Program-made: the position numbers and the translations under genes
The notes under the pieces: generated by a model
The model's input: the letters and a program-made list of their open reading frames with translations, nothing else
What the model was told of the DNA's origin: nothing
The model's database searches: none
In this document: positions 1 through 10,717 of the stretch, piece after piece
Numbering within the stretch: position 1 is the stretch's first letter
How the letters are laid out: the number at the start of each line of letters is the position of its first letter
From: Thysanoteuthis rhombus
Taxonomy: Eukaryota; Mollusca; Cephalopoda; Oegopsida; Thysanoteuthidae
NCBI GenBank assembly: GCA_963457665.1
Contig: OY735231.1
Location: 32,679,702-32,743,701, forward strand
Direction of reading: 5' to 3'
DNA length: 64,000 bases

Positions 1-257
1 GTAGGCATCCATTTACTAAATATAGGTATTTTAGTCTGGCATAAGCCCACAGGTATAGAACACCTAGTATTGAACTCGGTACAGTAAAAATGTTTTTCAA
101 AATAAGCATGTTAACAACTATCCCGAGGTGATGTACTTAGGAAGACTCAATAAAAGGTACCTCACAAATCTAATATCAATTTTCTATTGAATTAACACTA
201 AATATTTCATTGAATTTTACAAGTTCATTTATATTCAAAATAGGCCATTTTTGTTAA

Positions 258-896
258 ACACTCAGAAAGTTGACTTTATTAGTCTGTCCTGGAGTTTTAC
301 GACGTCTGAATCAAAGACATAAATAAGAGAAAAAGTAATTCCTTGATGTCATATTGTGCAGTGTCAACTTGTTTCAGAGTTCTTGGTATTTTTTGTTTGT
401 AAACACTGTATCTGTGTTATGAAAAATATTTTTATATGTTTATTTTATTTATTTTCGCTACTAAGGAGGTCATTAAATAGTTTTAATAATAGAAACATTT
501 AACAATATAAAAAAAACATTAGAACAAAAAAAAAAAAAAAAGCAGATGTTCATCCATGATTTCGAGGTGTTTGTCTGAAATTTTTTGTAATTACAAATAA
601 ATTTTAAATTTCAGTAGTGTCTCCATGGTCTAGGGCATTCTGCTAGTCATCAGTAAGTTTTGGGGGATCGAATCTAACTGGGAGCAAAACCTTTTCCTTG
701 CTTTCAAGGTCAGAGGTGGATTAGCTATTAGGCTGAGTAGACCTTTTGACTCTTGAGTTTTGACTTCATTTTTGTGTATAACAATGACAAGTTAGCAAAT
801 CCCATGTACAGAAACAATGAATAAAAGAGTTGAAATGAGACAAGTAGTTTTAGAATAATATTGTATGGAAAAATGAATTGTTTTGTTTACTTTTTA

Positions 897-931
<35 letters not shown>

Positions 932-985
932 GCAAAGTTTGACCTTAGCGCAGCCAAGCTTGTCTTCAAAGTGTTCATTTTAGGA
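258..985 (+). repeat. R2 interspersed repeat, copy 1, interrupted by a SINE-like insert
   Basis: Two blocks (about 260-420 and 770-985) match the same order of blocks at 21205-21950. Shared strings include GTTGACTTTATTA, a block reading GACGTCTGAATC here and its counterpart there, and GTATGGA-AAATGAATT followed by GTTTACTTTTT. The middle, about 605-765, has no counterpart in the other copy and holds a tRNA-like promoter, so a SINE probably landed here. The A-run at 902-928 also lies inside the repeat. I do not recognise the family; no ORF is kept. Confidence 0.6.
612..765 (+). mobile_element. tRNA-derived SINE-like insertion
   Basis: A box-A-like TGGTCTAGGG (626-635) is followed about 30 bp later by a box-B-like GGATCGAATC (665-674). 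This is the spacing and form of an RNA polymerase III promoter from a tRNA head. It is not a functional tRNA, because no complete cloverleaf follows. It sits exactly where copy 1 of R2 differs from copy 2. The ends are approximate; no clear target-site duplication was identified. Confidence 0.5.
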
Positions 986-3374
986 TTTGAAGTCTAAACT
1001 GAATATTGTTCTCAGCACATATGCATTTGTTTATTTGCAAAATTTTACATGTAATCCAACTAAGTTTTTCATCGACAGGAAATCATTTTTTTTTCTTCCT
1101 TCATTTGAATGCATATCTGGAGTGAAAATTAGCATGAAAAATTGCATCATAATGAAGTTTAACCATTATAAAATTAAAATCTAAATCATTTCATTCGAAA
1201 AAGAGAGAGAGAGAGAGAGAGAGAGAGGACAACCCCAGCTAATTAGAAAAAAGGTCAGCCAAAAAGGATAGTATTCGAATTCACAAATCCAAATGAACAG
1301 GTCACCCTAACTCTTCATTTCTCTATTCTTTTCTATTGTTTTCTGGCAAATGTCCAACTTGCAGCTACAGTAAATATGTTGCAGACAACAAAAAAAAAAA
1401 AAAATGCAGCAGCAAATAACCTTGCAACAATGTATGTAAGATTATCTATCTATACATAAACACAAAATAGTTGTTTATCTAACCTGTGAGATGACTAGAG
1501 GGATTTTTTCAAATGAATCTGTCAAACTTTCATTGACTTGATTGATTACAAAACATACAAATGTACAAAAAACAAACCTTCCTATCTATATTCACTCACT
1601 GACTGCTACTGCACCACTACCTTAATTTTACATTAGTCACTTTCTGCACTAAAACTATTTCTGGCCGAAGGGGAGGGGGTAGTATTTTGCAATTTTTGAC
1701 ACAAAATTTGTTTCAACAAGTTTTCACACTCAGTCTTCAAGTTTTATATTGAACCCCCCAGTAAAAGGCATCATTAGTGGTCAGGAATTAATGCAAGACT
1801 TAGTGACAGAATATGAAAACATAAATTAGAATATATCCATGAAGAAAAAAAAAAAAAAAAAAAAGAGAAATCACATGTATATATATATACACACATATAT
1901 AATGACTGGGTTACTTATGTATGGATCAGCACTAAGGAGCCTCAAGTTATTTCAACAAGTAATTTAGTTTTAATAATTCAAGTATCCTAATTTTGAGCCC
2001 CCCCCCCAATCCTAACTCAACTCAAGCTGTTTTGAAAGGTGATCTGACAAAATCTCAATAGTTTCTATGATGTAATCTTCATTGTTATGTAATGATAAGA
2101 CAAAAGAAATTTGTATATATGGCTTTCCACTGGAGAGATGAAAAGAATAGCTGTACCGAATGCGTCTGAATATTCAATATTTTCAAATTTTCATGTATTA
2201 TAAAACTTAATTTCAACTGAAAATTAATTTCTAACAGCATTCTCAATGCCACGAAGAAAAAATCTGAGGTAAAGTAAACAGAAGCAAAACTATTATATTA
2301 AAAACACATAACTAGTAATATGTCACTACTGGACGTAACTGACGTAGTTCATATTCTGATGACGTAGTAAAAATTCATCGAATACTAATATAAGTAAAAC
2401 AAAAATTTAAAAAAAAAAATTCTTTTAAAAGCTCACTGCACTGTGAATCCTTATCAATGTATATAAAATACAAAGCGTATCCATATATGCAGTCATTTTT
2501 GTCAGAACCAGTTAAACTACACCTTGTTAGCTTCAAATTAAAATAAAAAATTTAACACTTTTTTCAATTTGAAGCTAAAAAAAAGGGTAGTATCAGAATA
2601 TAAAATTCTTTTGTATTGGACAACCATAGCCACCAAAGTGGTCTGATGGTACTATCCCTTTTTATATGTTCCAGTGCCCCATACCATACCATTTTGTCTG
2701 CTGACTAGAAAATTGGCATCAATACTTTACTAAACCCTTTTAAAGATCATTTTTTTTATTTTAAAATCAAGAGTTGGGAAAAAAAAAAAAAAAAAAAAAA
2801 AAAAGAAAATTCCTCCATTTTAGTTGTTTTCAAGTGAAAAATACCACTGATGCCATACATAGAATTTATTCTGACCATAGTTATTCTTATGTGGAATTTT
2901 TTTTATATGATTTTACGGTTTTTCAGTTATTGACTGTGATGATGGGTTTATTCAATGCTCATTTAGTTATAAGAGTTTAGTTGTTGGGAAAACAATTAGA
3001 AAGTAGATATCTGTGGTACTACTAAGTACATAAATGTTGTATTCAGTTTTGAATCAAATATAAATCAAATCTTTGGAAAAAAATCCATGTAGATAGTAGC
3101 ACTTATTCTTTAATTCATATTATATCTGATTCGATATACAGTATTTTCTGGTGTCGGAGATGCTATTTTTCTCTTGAAAGAAGAGTCAAAAGTCTAGTCC
3201 TACAGGCTGTAGGTTACTTTTTCATAGGTGTCTCCTAACCACAGAGATAGGTGATTCATATCAGACAGTACTCTGAACTCTAGTACGTCTATTCTGAAGT
3301 ACATAAATCATACTTAGTATAAAATAGCAAATGAACGAAAGTATCAGAATAATAAAAAGAAACATGCATAATCA
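986..3374. other. Gene-free stretch, probably NOB1 intron or 3' flank
   Basis: AT-rich DNA with A-runs at 1845-1864 and 2779-2804, a C-run near 2000 and short TA/CA runs near 1876-1900. The short ORFs in it are made of homopolymer and show no conserved motif. I looked here for later NOB1 exons (the acidic linker, the GW-TPSN motif and the CxxC zinc ribbon on the minus strand) and saw none. Confidence 0.6.
1202..1227. repeat. (GA)n microsatellite
   Basis: Uninterrupted AG/GA dinucleotide run. Confidence 0.95.
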
Positions 3375-3380
3375 CAAAAT

Positions 3381-3735
3381 TCATTCCTGTATCCATACAA
3401 TTGGTAGAAGAGCCAATGGCCTAGTAGTAATTGAAATGTTGCAAAAGTAAAGAAATTTTCTAGCTTGGATGTTGTCAATGCCTTTAATTATTTCAAATGT
3501 TTTTATTATGTCTTCCCTTGTTCTCCTTTCTTCTAATGTTAGTTTCAATTTTTCAAGTCTTTCCTTATAGGGGAGGTTTTTTTTTAGTTCTAGAACAAGT
3601 TTGGTCGCTCTTGGAATATTTTCCGATTCTTTCATATCGTCTTTAACAATGTGGGGACTGTCATGCTTGCACTGTATATTCTAATGGGGGTGTGTGTCTT
3701 ATGTCTTGTATGATATTTTTATCCAAGGAAAATAA
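3381..3735 (-). mobile_element. CR1/Jockey-like LINE, 3' fragment of reverse transcriptase ORF
   Basis: On the minus strand the translation contains RATKLVLELKKNLPYKERLE, then LTLEERRTREDIIKTFEIIKG. These are hallmarks of the region after the reverse transcriptase core in CR1/Jockey-type non-LTR retrotransposons (RATKLVPELRNL-Y-RL-L-LPTLE-RR-RGDLI). Upstream in the same frame is LEYTVQA followed by a stop where a tryptophan is usual, then SPH. The fragment is 5'-truncated and carries at least one stop, so it is dead. It lies downstream of NOB1 exon 3 and in the same orientation, probably within an intron. Confidence 0.8.
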
Positions 3736-3860
3736 TTCTGATTTTCCTCCCTCCAGTTATTTTTGCAGCTTTTAGGAAATTTTGATACATGTTTATAGAT
3801 TAGGAGTTTTGATGTTATAATTAGATCTAGTGGTTTTTGATTTTTTATCATTCCGTAGGG

Positions 3861-3950
3861 TGAAAGTTCAAATTTTCAGGACTTTAGCTCCATTGGTGCG
3901 GCCTGTATGCATGATAGAAATCTACATCAACAGTTTTGGTCGATGGTTTT
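3861..3950 (-). repeat. R1 interspersed repeat, partial copy (5' end)
   Basis: The reverse complement reads ACCAAAACTGTTGATGTAG and then a GGCCGCACCAATGGAGCTAA block, matching the 5' part of the R1 copies at 56027 and 57729 in order and spacing. Confidence 0.6.
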
Positions 3951-4094
3951 TAACACCCACAAAAATACCCCCTACACGAAAGTGACATAATTTCCTTCTC
4001 AATCAGTTCCAATACACATTTCCCATATCACATATGACAGATTTTTACCATTCACATTATACAATTATTTGTCAGAGAATTTTGTTACACTCAC

Positions 4095-4228
4095 TTTTTT
4101 CATGGGTTCACTTCTGATGTGGGCATCTCCAACCTTTTCTCGTTCAAGTTGATACGTCAGGGCCAACACTCGCAAATCAACAGCAGAAAGGCTTCTGTAA
4201 TCACCAGTCTTCTTAGAAAATTCAGTAA
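4095..4228 (-). CDS. NOB1: NOB1 exon 3 (residues 77-121)
   Basis: Encodes VTEFSKKTGDYRSLSAVDLR then VLALTYQLERE, almost identical to human VTEFSKKTGDYPSLSATDIQVLALTYQLE. This is the most conserved stretch of the family and carries the third PIN aspartate (Asp94). The acceptor is TTATTCAG|TT and the donor is AAA|GTGAGTGT. The exon is 134 nt and completes the codon begun in exon 2, ending in phase 0 with SEPMKK. The next exon was not located. Confidence 0.95.
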
Positions 4229-6112
4229 CTGAATAATGAGAGATAACAAAAACCATTCATTTTTGATTAGGGTCTTACAGGCACAGTTATAAAGAGGGCG
4301 AGACAGGAGAATGGGACCAATTAAAAAGCCATGTAACTCTTATAGTTCAATTCAGATAGCTATTGTGCTGCGTAATCCTATATAACAAGGAATTAGTTTT
4401 CATAACACTGCAACATTGTAGTTGGAACAGATTGGTTCGTAATGCATGTAAAATGTATCTACAGCAACAAATCAATAACTCATTTTATAGTTGATATGAA
4501 GAAAAAACATGTTGCAAATCCAGAAAGTGGTCCTCTTTAGTTCAGTATTTTTCATTCATTACAAAGCGTAAAACTCACTAAAAAAAATTTGTTTTAGATA
4601 AAAGGTGTCAAACGAAATTATCAACCTTTGGATAACTTAGAATGAGGAACTAACTTTGGTGTGTCTATGTCTGCTAGTTGGAAGACTATTGTAACTGCTA
4701 CTGTGATGGCACCTTCTGGCATTACTGTTTGGCTGAGAGCCAGAGTATATAAATGGTTGGCAATTGAGTGATGTTGGCTGTAGAGCTTAATTTAGAGAGT
4801 CAAGTCAGAGTAATGAGTGATTTATAGCAGAAAACTGGTGTTTCATTCAAGTAACCAAAACTTTTTGTTACAGTATCAATTAGATACAAATATGTTCATG
4901 TGAAAATAAATGGTGTCCAGTCGATACCAAGAACATTTCATCACAATCTTTGTCACAATATAAGAATCCATTAATAGATAACCTTAAAATACGTTAATTT
5001 GCACAGCTGATGTAAACCTTTGAACAAAATGTGGTAAATATGCAAAATACAACTAAAAATGACCAGAGGATATATTGGATGAATACTGAAAAGAAAAAAA
5101 AACAAAGAGGATATTGAATAATTCTTGGAATCATGAAAAGTACTTGAGCATAACTAAGTGAGATGTAAATTGGAATCAATGTACAGCTAAGGAGAAGCAT
5201 AGGTAAATCAGATGGCTTAAGGAATCTGCCCACATACTATGCTCAGATAATTCGATCAGTAGGGTATTGACATAAATAGATTAAAAGAACCATTGATCTG
5301 GATAATATTCCGTGGGTGTTTCCTAGAAGCCAGTACATACAAATCTCAATGGCAGATAACCCCCCACCAAAAAAATAAACAACATCTGCAAAGACCAGAA
5401 ATGATGTGTACGTAAAAGAGTACGCATACTCCTCTGGAACCAGATGCAACACAGGTACTGAGGAAGGCTGAATGGTACACAGCTGAAATGTTGTGAAAAA
5501 TAGACGATAAAGAAAATAGTGCAATTAAACCACATACAATGATTGTTGATTAATATCATGAGGGTTGACACGAATAGATCTCTTCACATGAAATGGAAAA
5601 ACCTAAAGCTGCATTTTCTGTTGTTGTAAGATCAAATCAATTGGCAGTTGATAGAATTACTTCCATCAGATATCTAAAGCAAAAATTCATATAAAAGAAA
5701 AACATTGCAATTGTTTGGAATCAACTTCCAGCTGTTGCTGTCCTGGTGATGGATAGAAAACTCATTCAGCAATACATGTTTTTGTTTGCAGAAATAAACA
5801 GTAATTTGGGTTTCTCTCAACCATTTACGATACTAATGAATTTAAATAGATCTCGCATTCATAACACACAAAGAAAAATCAAGTACTGAAAAAAAAAAAA
5901 AAAAAATAAAGGATACAATCTTTTTTTTTGCTAACATTTAATGGTACCCATAAAACAATGGACCACCTCTAAGCAGATGATAAATTGTTTAGGGATTTGG
6001 TACGATGGAGAACTTAGTAAGGTACAAATTCATTAGCAATGGCTTGTGAGACAGGTACATTCACTTCCGCTCTATAGTAGGTACTTTGCTCACGTAGGGA
6101 TTATCTTTCCTC

Positions 6113-6232
6113 TAATACAACCATCCTCAACCTTTTTGGCCGCAGACCCCCTTTAGAGCTCTCTTCAGGCATCAGGACCCTTTGATGAACAGAGATACAA
6201 TATAGACAAATTCATTTATTAATATTCCAGTT
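6113..6232 (+). mobile_element. hAT-like MITE fragment
   Basis: CCATCCTCAACCTTTTTGGC followed by CGCAGACCCCC resembles the end of hAT-type miniature elements that begin CAGTGGTTCTCAACCTTTTT. The other end is not visible; the LINE at 6234 abuts it and may have interrupted it. Confidence 0.4.
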
Positions 6233-6233
6233 T

Positions 6234-6837
6234 ATCATCATCATCATCAGTCTTTTAGCGTCCGTCGTTGGACATAGACCTTCCCCAGGATTTGCCACAT
6301 TTCTCTATCATCACGGAGCCAGTACTTCCTGAACTTGTCTAGCTCGTCTCTCCATCTAACATTTTGCCGGCCTCAGTTGCGCATGTGGTCTCAGGGAATC
6401 CATGTTGTGAGTCGTGATGTCCATCGATCATCTGCCATTCTTGCAACATGGCCAGCCCACCGCCATTTGAGATTTTTTTATGGATTCTATGATGTCCCTA
6501 ACTCTTGTCTTTTCCCGGATGTACTGTGCTGTTTTGTGGTCTCTCCATGTGAGGCCCAGCATTATTCTTTCATGTGCACGTTGCATGGTTCTCAGCTTAC
6601 GGGTCTGTCTCTTGGTTAAGTTCCATGTTTCAGTTCCATAAGTGACTATTGGGAGGATGCATTGGTTATACACACTTCTCTTTAGGATTAATGGGATCTT
6701 CTTATTTTTGAAGGTTGAGCTAGCTCTGCCAAAGGCTTGCCATCCTAGTGTGATTCTTCGCTTGATTTCTTCTTTTGAGGGTCTCATGGAGTTTAAAGCC
6801 CCTACAAATGTGCCATGGCCTACATAATGGCTGGTTT
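6234..6837 (-). mobile_element. Non-LTR retrotransposon 3' fragment (reverse transcriptase C-terminal region)
   Basis: The minus-strand translation reads ...GWQAFGRASSTFKNKKIPLI, then LKRSVYNQCILPIVTYGTET and WNLTKRQTRKLRTMQRAHER. This is the conserved region after the YADD core (K-R-YNQCVLPVLTYG-ETW). A one-base frameshift near 6455 moves the reading to WRWAGHVARMADDRWTSRLT and on to RWRDELDKF and MWQILGKVYVQRR, the usual terminal GRP-RWRDD-R---W--LGEAYVQ block. The element ends in a (GAT)n tail at about 6234-6250. It is 5'-truncated and stops are present (for example in WIP-stop-DHMRN). The clade is uncertain, perhaps RTE-like. The 5' edge abuts an AT microsatellite. Confidence 0.85.
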
Positions 6838-6891
<54 letters not shown>

Positions 6892-6908
6892 CACACACAC
6901 ACACACAC
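6838..6908. repeat. (AT)n followed by (AC)n microsatellite
   Basis: About 45 bp of alternating AT, a short AAATAA break, then an AC run to 6908. It lies directly at the 5' edge of the LINE fragment. The low-complexity ORFs here are translation artefacts of the repeat. Confidence 0.95.
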
Positions 6909-7138
6909 TATGTGAATGTATTCTAACAAAGATCAATAAATGAGCTTTCTATAAAGTGCAGACATGAAACTGGAGGTGTTGGGAAGGAAAAAAAAAAATT
7001 GATCTGTAAAACATTTCAATCTGAAGTTAAATTGATTTTAGATACTTGGAAGAAATTCATAAACCAGAAAGCAAAAACGTAGAAAGTCAGCAAATATAGA
7101 GGACAGTGGTGAGTAAATGAATATCTAATATTCTAAAC

Positions 7139-7505
7139 CAGTGGTTCCCAACTGACGAGGAGGGGGGGAGGGCTATAAGGAATGAATGTAGGTAGTCCAA
7201 GAGGAGAATAAGGTCATTAGGTAAAGAATGAAAGTTATGGTGAATGTTTCCGGCTTAAAGGTAGTGGGGATGTGCGATTCAAGATGGAGTATGACTGTAA
7301 CCAATGGTCTGAATTTAAAAAACAAATACCCAGCAGCAGTTGTTAGATTATAAAATTAAACGAATTCTCATTTTAAAGCTGTCTAATTATACGCAAAATA
7401 AAATAATTATTTGAACCTATTCATAGCAACTTGATGAAAAGGAAGGAAGGTGGTAATCTAATTGACAAAAGTAGGGAATGACCTTGAAATGGTTGGGAAC
7501 TATTG
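7139..7505. mobile_element. hAT-type MITE with imperfect target-site duplication
   Basis: The left end CAGTGGTTCCCAACT (7139-7153) is matched by the reverse complement of the right end, CAATAGTTCCCAACC (7491-7505), at 12 of 15 positions. The flanking 8-mers TTCTAAAC (7131-7138) and TTGTAGAC (7506-7513) agree at 6 of 8, as expected for an old hAT 8-bp duplication. It is 367 bp with no ORF, so non-autonomous. Confidence 0.75.
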
Positions 7506-8472
7506 TTGTAGACCGATGATTTCCAAAGAGGCCAGTAATAGATCTCCATGATTTAATGAAAGTGAATTGTTGGTCAATAAACCTCTTATGTTATTCAATA
7601 AAATATGTGAACTGGAACAGTTCAAGTAATCAACTCTTCAACTCTAGAAGATGGCATGTGTAATAGTTATCCATTATGAAAAGTGCTAAATTTAAAAAAA
7701 AAAAAAAGGACACCAAGAAATGATCAAAATGTTTAAGCATGCTTGTGCTAATTTAGTGTGAAAAGTGCTAAATCGGCAACACTGCTTTTCGAGCTTTATC
7801 AATGAGTATAGGGGACAAGTTATATTCCAATGAGGAATCATAAATATCAATATAACTTAGTATGTACATTTGAACAGTTGTTCAATAATGAATACTCCCT
7901 CAATTGCCTTCCAGACAGTGCCTAGAAATAACTTTCTCTTCCACTGTTTCTTTCAGAGCCAATTTGGTCATATTGTGCTAAATAGCATTATTTATTTAAG
8001 GTTTGTTTTTACAAAAATTTGATGAACATTTATGAAAAATTAGGTGACAGATTTTGAAAAGAAAAAAAATCACAACCTTTTGTTCTAAAGAAAACAAATA
8101 TAGTTATCTATACTAGCTATTAAATTCAGAATTTGCTAGTAATTGTCAGTGGAACTCTTCAATAAATAAAAAATAGTGGAACTCTTTATCATATGAAGAT
8201 CATTTCAATCAGGTGCTATTCCACTTGAAAATAACATTCTATTTTCTTTGTATGAATTTAAGAGTTAATAACACAACTGCAGATCTTAATTGTTGCTGTC
8301 AAATTCCATATTTTATTGATCTCAAACACTATTAGTAGACCATGCTTACATTCTATAATTATAGAACTGAATTTATTTCCCTCACATTTCATGAACTTGT
8401 CATGGGATACATTGCTTGAAATCAAGCCAATCTTTTAATACAACTATTTTTCATTAATTAACTTTTTAAAGA

Positions 8473-8630
8473 GTTGAAGGTTAAATTTAATCCCACTCAA
8501 AGTGTTGGGATCTGTATCTGGTCAGTTTAAATACCACCTTTCCACCTACCATATATCAACAAAACACAAAGGTTTATAATCTGTCCCACCAGTTTGTTCA
8601 GTACCCAAGCTGATTCACAGATGGTCTGAG
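8473..8630 (+). repeat. R4 interspersed repeat, copy 1
   Basis: Matches 29800-29965 in order: a TCCCACT block, AGTGTTGG, then GGTTTATA-CTGT and GCTGATCACAGATGG-like strings at the same spacing. I do not recognise the family. The second copy ends in a box-B-like GTTCGAAATCC, so a SINE origin is possible. Confidence 0.5.
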
Positions 8631-9479
8631 AAGAAGAAAGAGAAAGATTCTTCAAAAAGTGATTATATTTGGGTAGGGTTGTATCATTTAACACAACTAA
8701 GCTACATCAATGGATAATAAACCAAGAAAAGTTTGGAAATGATTAAATTATAACCAACTATGCGCATAGATATGTACTATACATTAGTCTAGTGCAAGAC
8801 CATGTTAATAGGCATCCTGTGAAGATTGAACTCACTGCACTAGAAACAGGTCCGAAGGATAAGTTTGCTAAGCATCACTCTGGCAGACACCCTAGGGCTG
8901 TTTACACACCCAATTTTTTTGCAAAAATTGGGTAGTTTATTAATATTCAGAAAACTACAAATGTTTATTTCATTGTTGAAATATTTAAATTCAAAAGGTT
9001 CTAGGGCAGGGTTCTCAGAGTCCTGGGTAAAAATCTCCCCCCCCCTGCCATCCAAGGTTTTCTCCCACATTTTCAATCGTCACCAAGTAATTCTTTCACC
9101 ATTGCAAGTTAGTCTCCATATGTAATTCCTTCCTTGAAAATTACAGCCCCACAGAAAATGCAAGGTAAAACTCCAAGAATGATTTGCTTCAATCAGATAT
9201 AAGTATTACATAGATGCAGTGGAATGCATGCATATTCTGGAGACATTCTGCATCATCTCAGGACATCACATTCTGAACTAATCCACATATATGCCCATAA
9301 AAGTCAATGCTACACCTATCACTTAGCAAACAAATACAAGGACATAGCTGCCAACTGCAAGTTTTTCCTGACCCACTTCAAATGAGTGTAGGGAGATGAA
9401 ACATGTCTCCATACATGGGATACACCTCAATCTACAGGCCCATACTAATAGATGTTTCTGTGCTTCAGGTGTGAATGTT

Positions 9480-10200
9480 CAGTGAGGTGGGATTATGGAA
9501 CCAGTAGAATACAGAACTATAATCAGGTTCCTGTTTCTGAAAGGTAACTCACTGGGGAAAGATGACGATAGAGTAGGGACCAGATGCACTATCCTATTGT
9601 GTCATCGAGTACTGACATCAGCGTTTTCAAATGTGGTTGAAATTCGATGGAAATGGCCTATATCCCCTTCCAGTCAACCATTGATCATGATACCATCAAA
9701 CAAGAGGAGATTGTTGTCTCAGATGTATAAACATTCAGGAATTAGCAAACAAAATCAAAATTAGTGTGGAGTGTATTGAAAAATAAATCAGCCATTAACA
9801 CTTCTATACGTGGAAAGTGTCACTACAGTGGGTTCTTTGTTTGGTGACACCTCCCCAGAAGGAAGCCGGAGTCAACTGCTCCAGCAAAATTTTGGCCATG
9901 TGTCAGGAAAACCAAAAGAACTCTTTTGCATAACTAATTACATAAGATGAAATACGGATCCATCATTTTGACCAAGAGACTAAAGTACTGTTAAAATAAT
10001 AGAGGCAGGATTCCCCATTGCCTAAAAAGGCATGAGTCCAACTGTTGACAAGTTGCTCCCAAAAACGAAGACATTATGCCTCATTGCAGTTGAAATTACA
10101 GGAAGTCATCAAAATCTGGACGTGGTATGCACAGCAAAGGTGTCTGAATCTTGCAAGACAATGCAATTGACTTTCCATACATCTTGTGGAAGTAGTTTCA
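9480..10200 (+). mobile_element. Mariner-family transposase relic
   Basis: The ORF at 9495 begins MEPVEYRTIIRFLFLKGNS, the N-terminal helix-turn-helix start of mariner transposases of the group that gave rise to GVQW3-like proteins (MEPVEYRAVIRFLFLKG). The rest of the DNA-binding region is lost or scrambled. Further along, HYASLQLKLQEVIK (near 10065-10110) and, after a frameshift, SGRGMHSKGV-stop-ILQDNA (near 10115-10165) match the YYASLL-KLREAIK...GVLLLQDNAP block that contains the second catalytic aspartate. Several frameshifts and stops, and the missing C-terminus, make it inactive. It is inserted in NOB1 intron 2, antisense to the gene. Terminal inverted repeats were not identified. Confidence 0.82.
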
Positions 10201-10584
10201 ATTATTAAATTTAAACATGTTATCTGAAAATAATTTCAGTCATACAATTGACATCATTTGTTAATGTAGATAGAGAAATTAATCATTAGTTCAGATGTGT
10301 ACATTCATATGATCGAGAGAGCAATCACATCTAGTTATCGATTCCCTAACAGCGGCTTCATGAATTTTCCAGATATTTTGTGCAGTCAACAAAATTCTCA
10401 AAACACAAATGCTAAAATAAAGAACAAATAATTTTTTTTTACAGAATCAGAGCAATTATACCAAGTGACAAAAGCTGTCAACTATAAAAAGTTGGTTATA
10501 TTCGTATTGATTAAAGGAAGCAGGATGTTTGATGAAAAAAAAAAAAAAAAAATAAACAGGAGAGAGGTTACTCAAAACATTTAC

Positions 10585-10717
10585 CAGCATTGATGGCCTC
10601 AGCTGATGGCTCACGGAAAACAATTTCATATGGCAACACTTGTAGTTGGTTCCTTGTGTTTTTATCAATAACTTCATCAACAACTTCCTTCACTGTATAG
10701 ATATTCAGGCCAATGTC
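10585..10717 (-). CDS. NOB1: NOB1 exon 2 (residues 33-76 plus one base)
   Basis: Encodes DIGLNIYTVKEVVDEVIDKN... to ...EIVFREPSAEAINA, closely matching the human segment DIGKNIYTIREVVTEIRDKA. The acceptor is CAG directly after a run of 16 T on the minus strand, within a roughly 70-base T-rich tract. The donor is CTG|GTAAATG. The exon is 133 nt, leaving one base (G) that joins exon 3 to make valine. Residues KEVVDE contribute an acidic position of the PIN active site. Confidence 0.93.

Larger units (their letters stand above)
4229..10584 (-). other. NOB1: NOB1 intron 2
   Basis: A 6.4-kb intron packed with transposon debris: a LINE 3' fragment, an AT/AC microsatellite, a hAT-type MITE, an R4 repeat and a mariner relic, listed separately. 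Between these (4256-6112, 7506-8472, 8631-9480 and 10201-10584) I see AT-rich DNA, A-runs at 5889-5906 and 10535-10552, and no further coding signal. Confidence 0.75.

Noticed and set aside
2774..2980. ORF starting with a poly-lysine run
   Set aside because: It comes from the A-run at 2779-2804; the rest has no motif.
6428..6929. ORFs with long IYIYIY stretches
   Set aside because: The N-terminal part is translation of the AT/AC microsatellite. Only the reverse transcriptase tail is meaningful and it is annotated as a LINE fragment.
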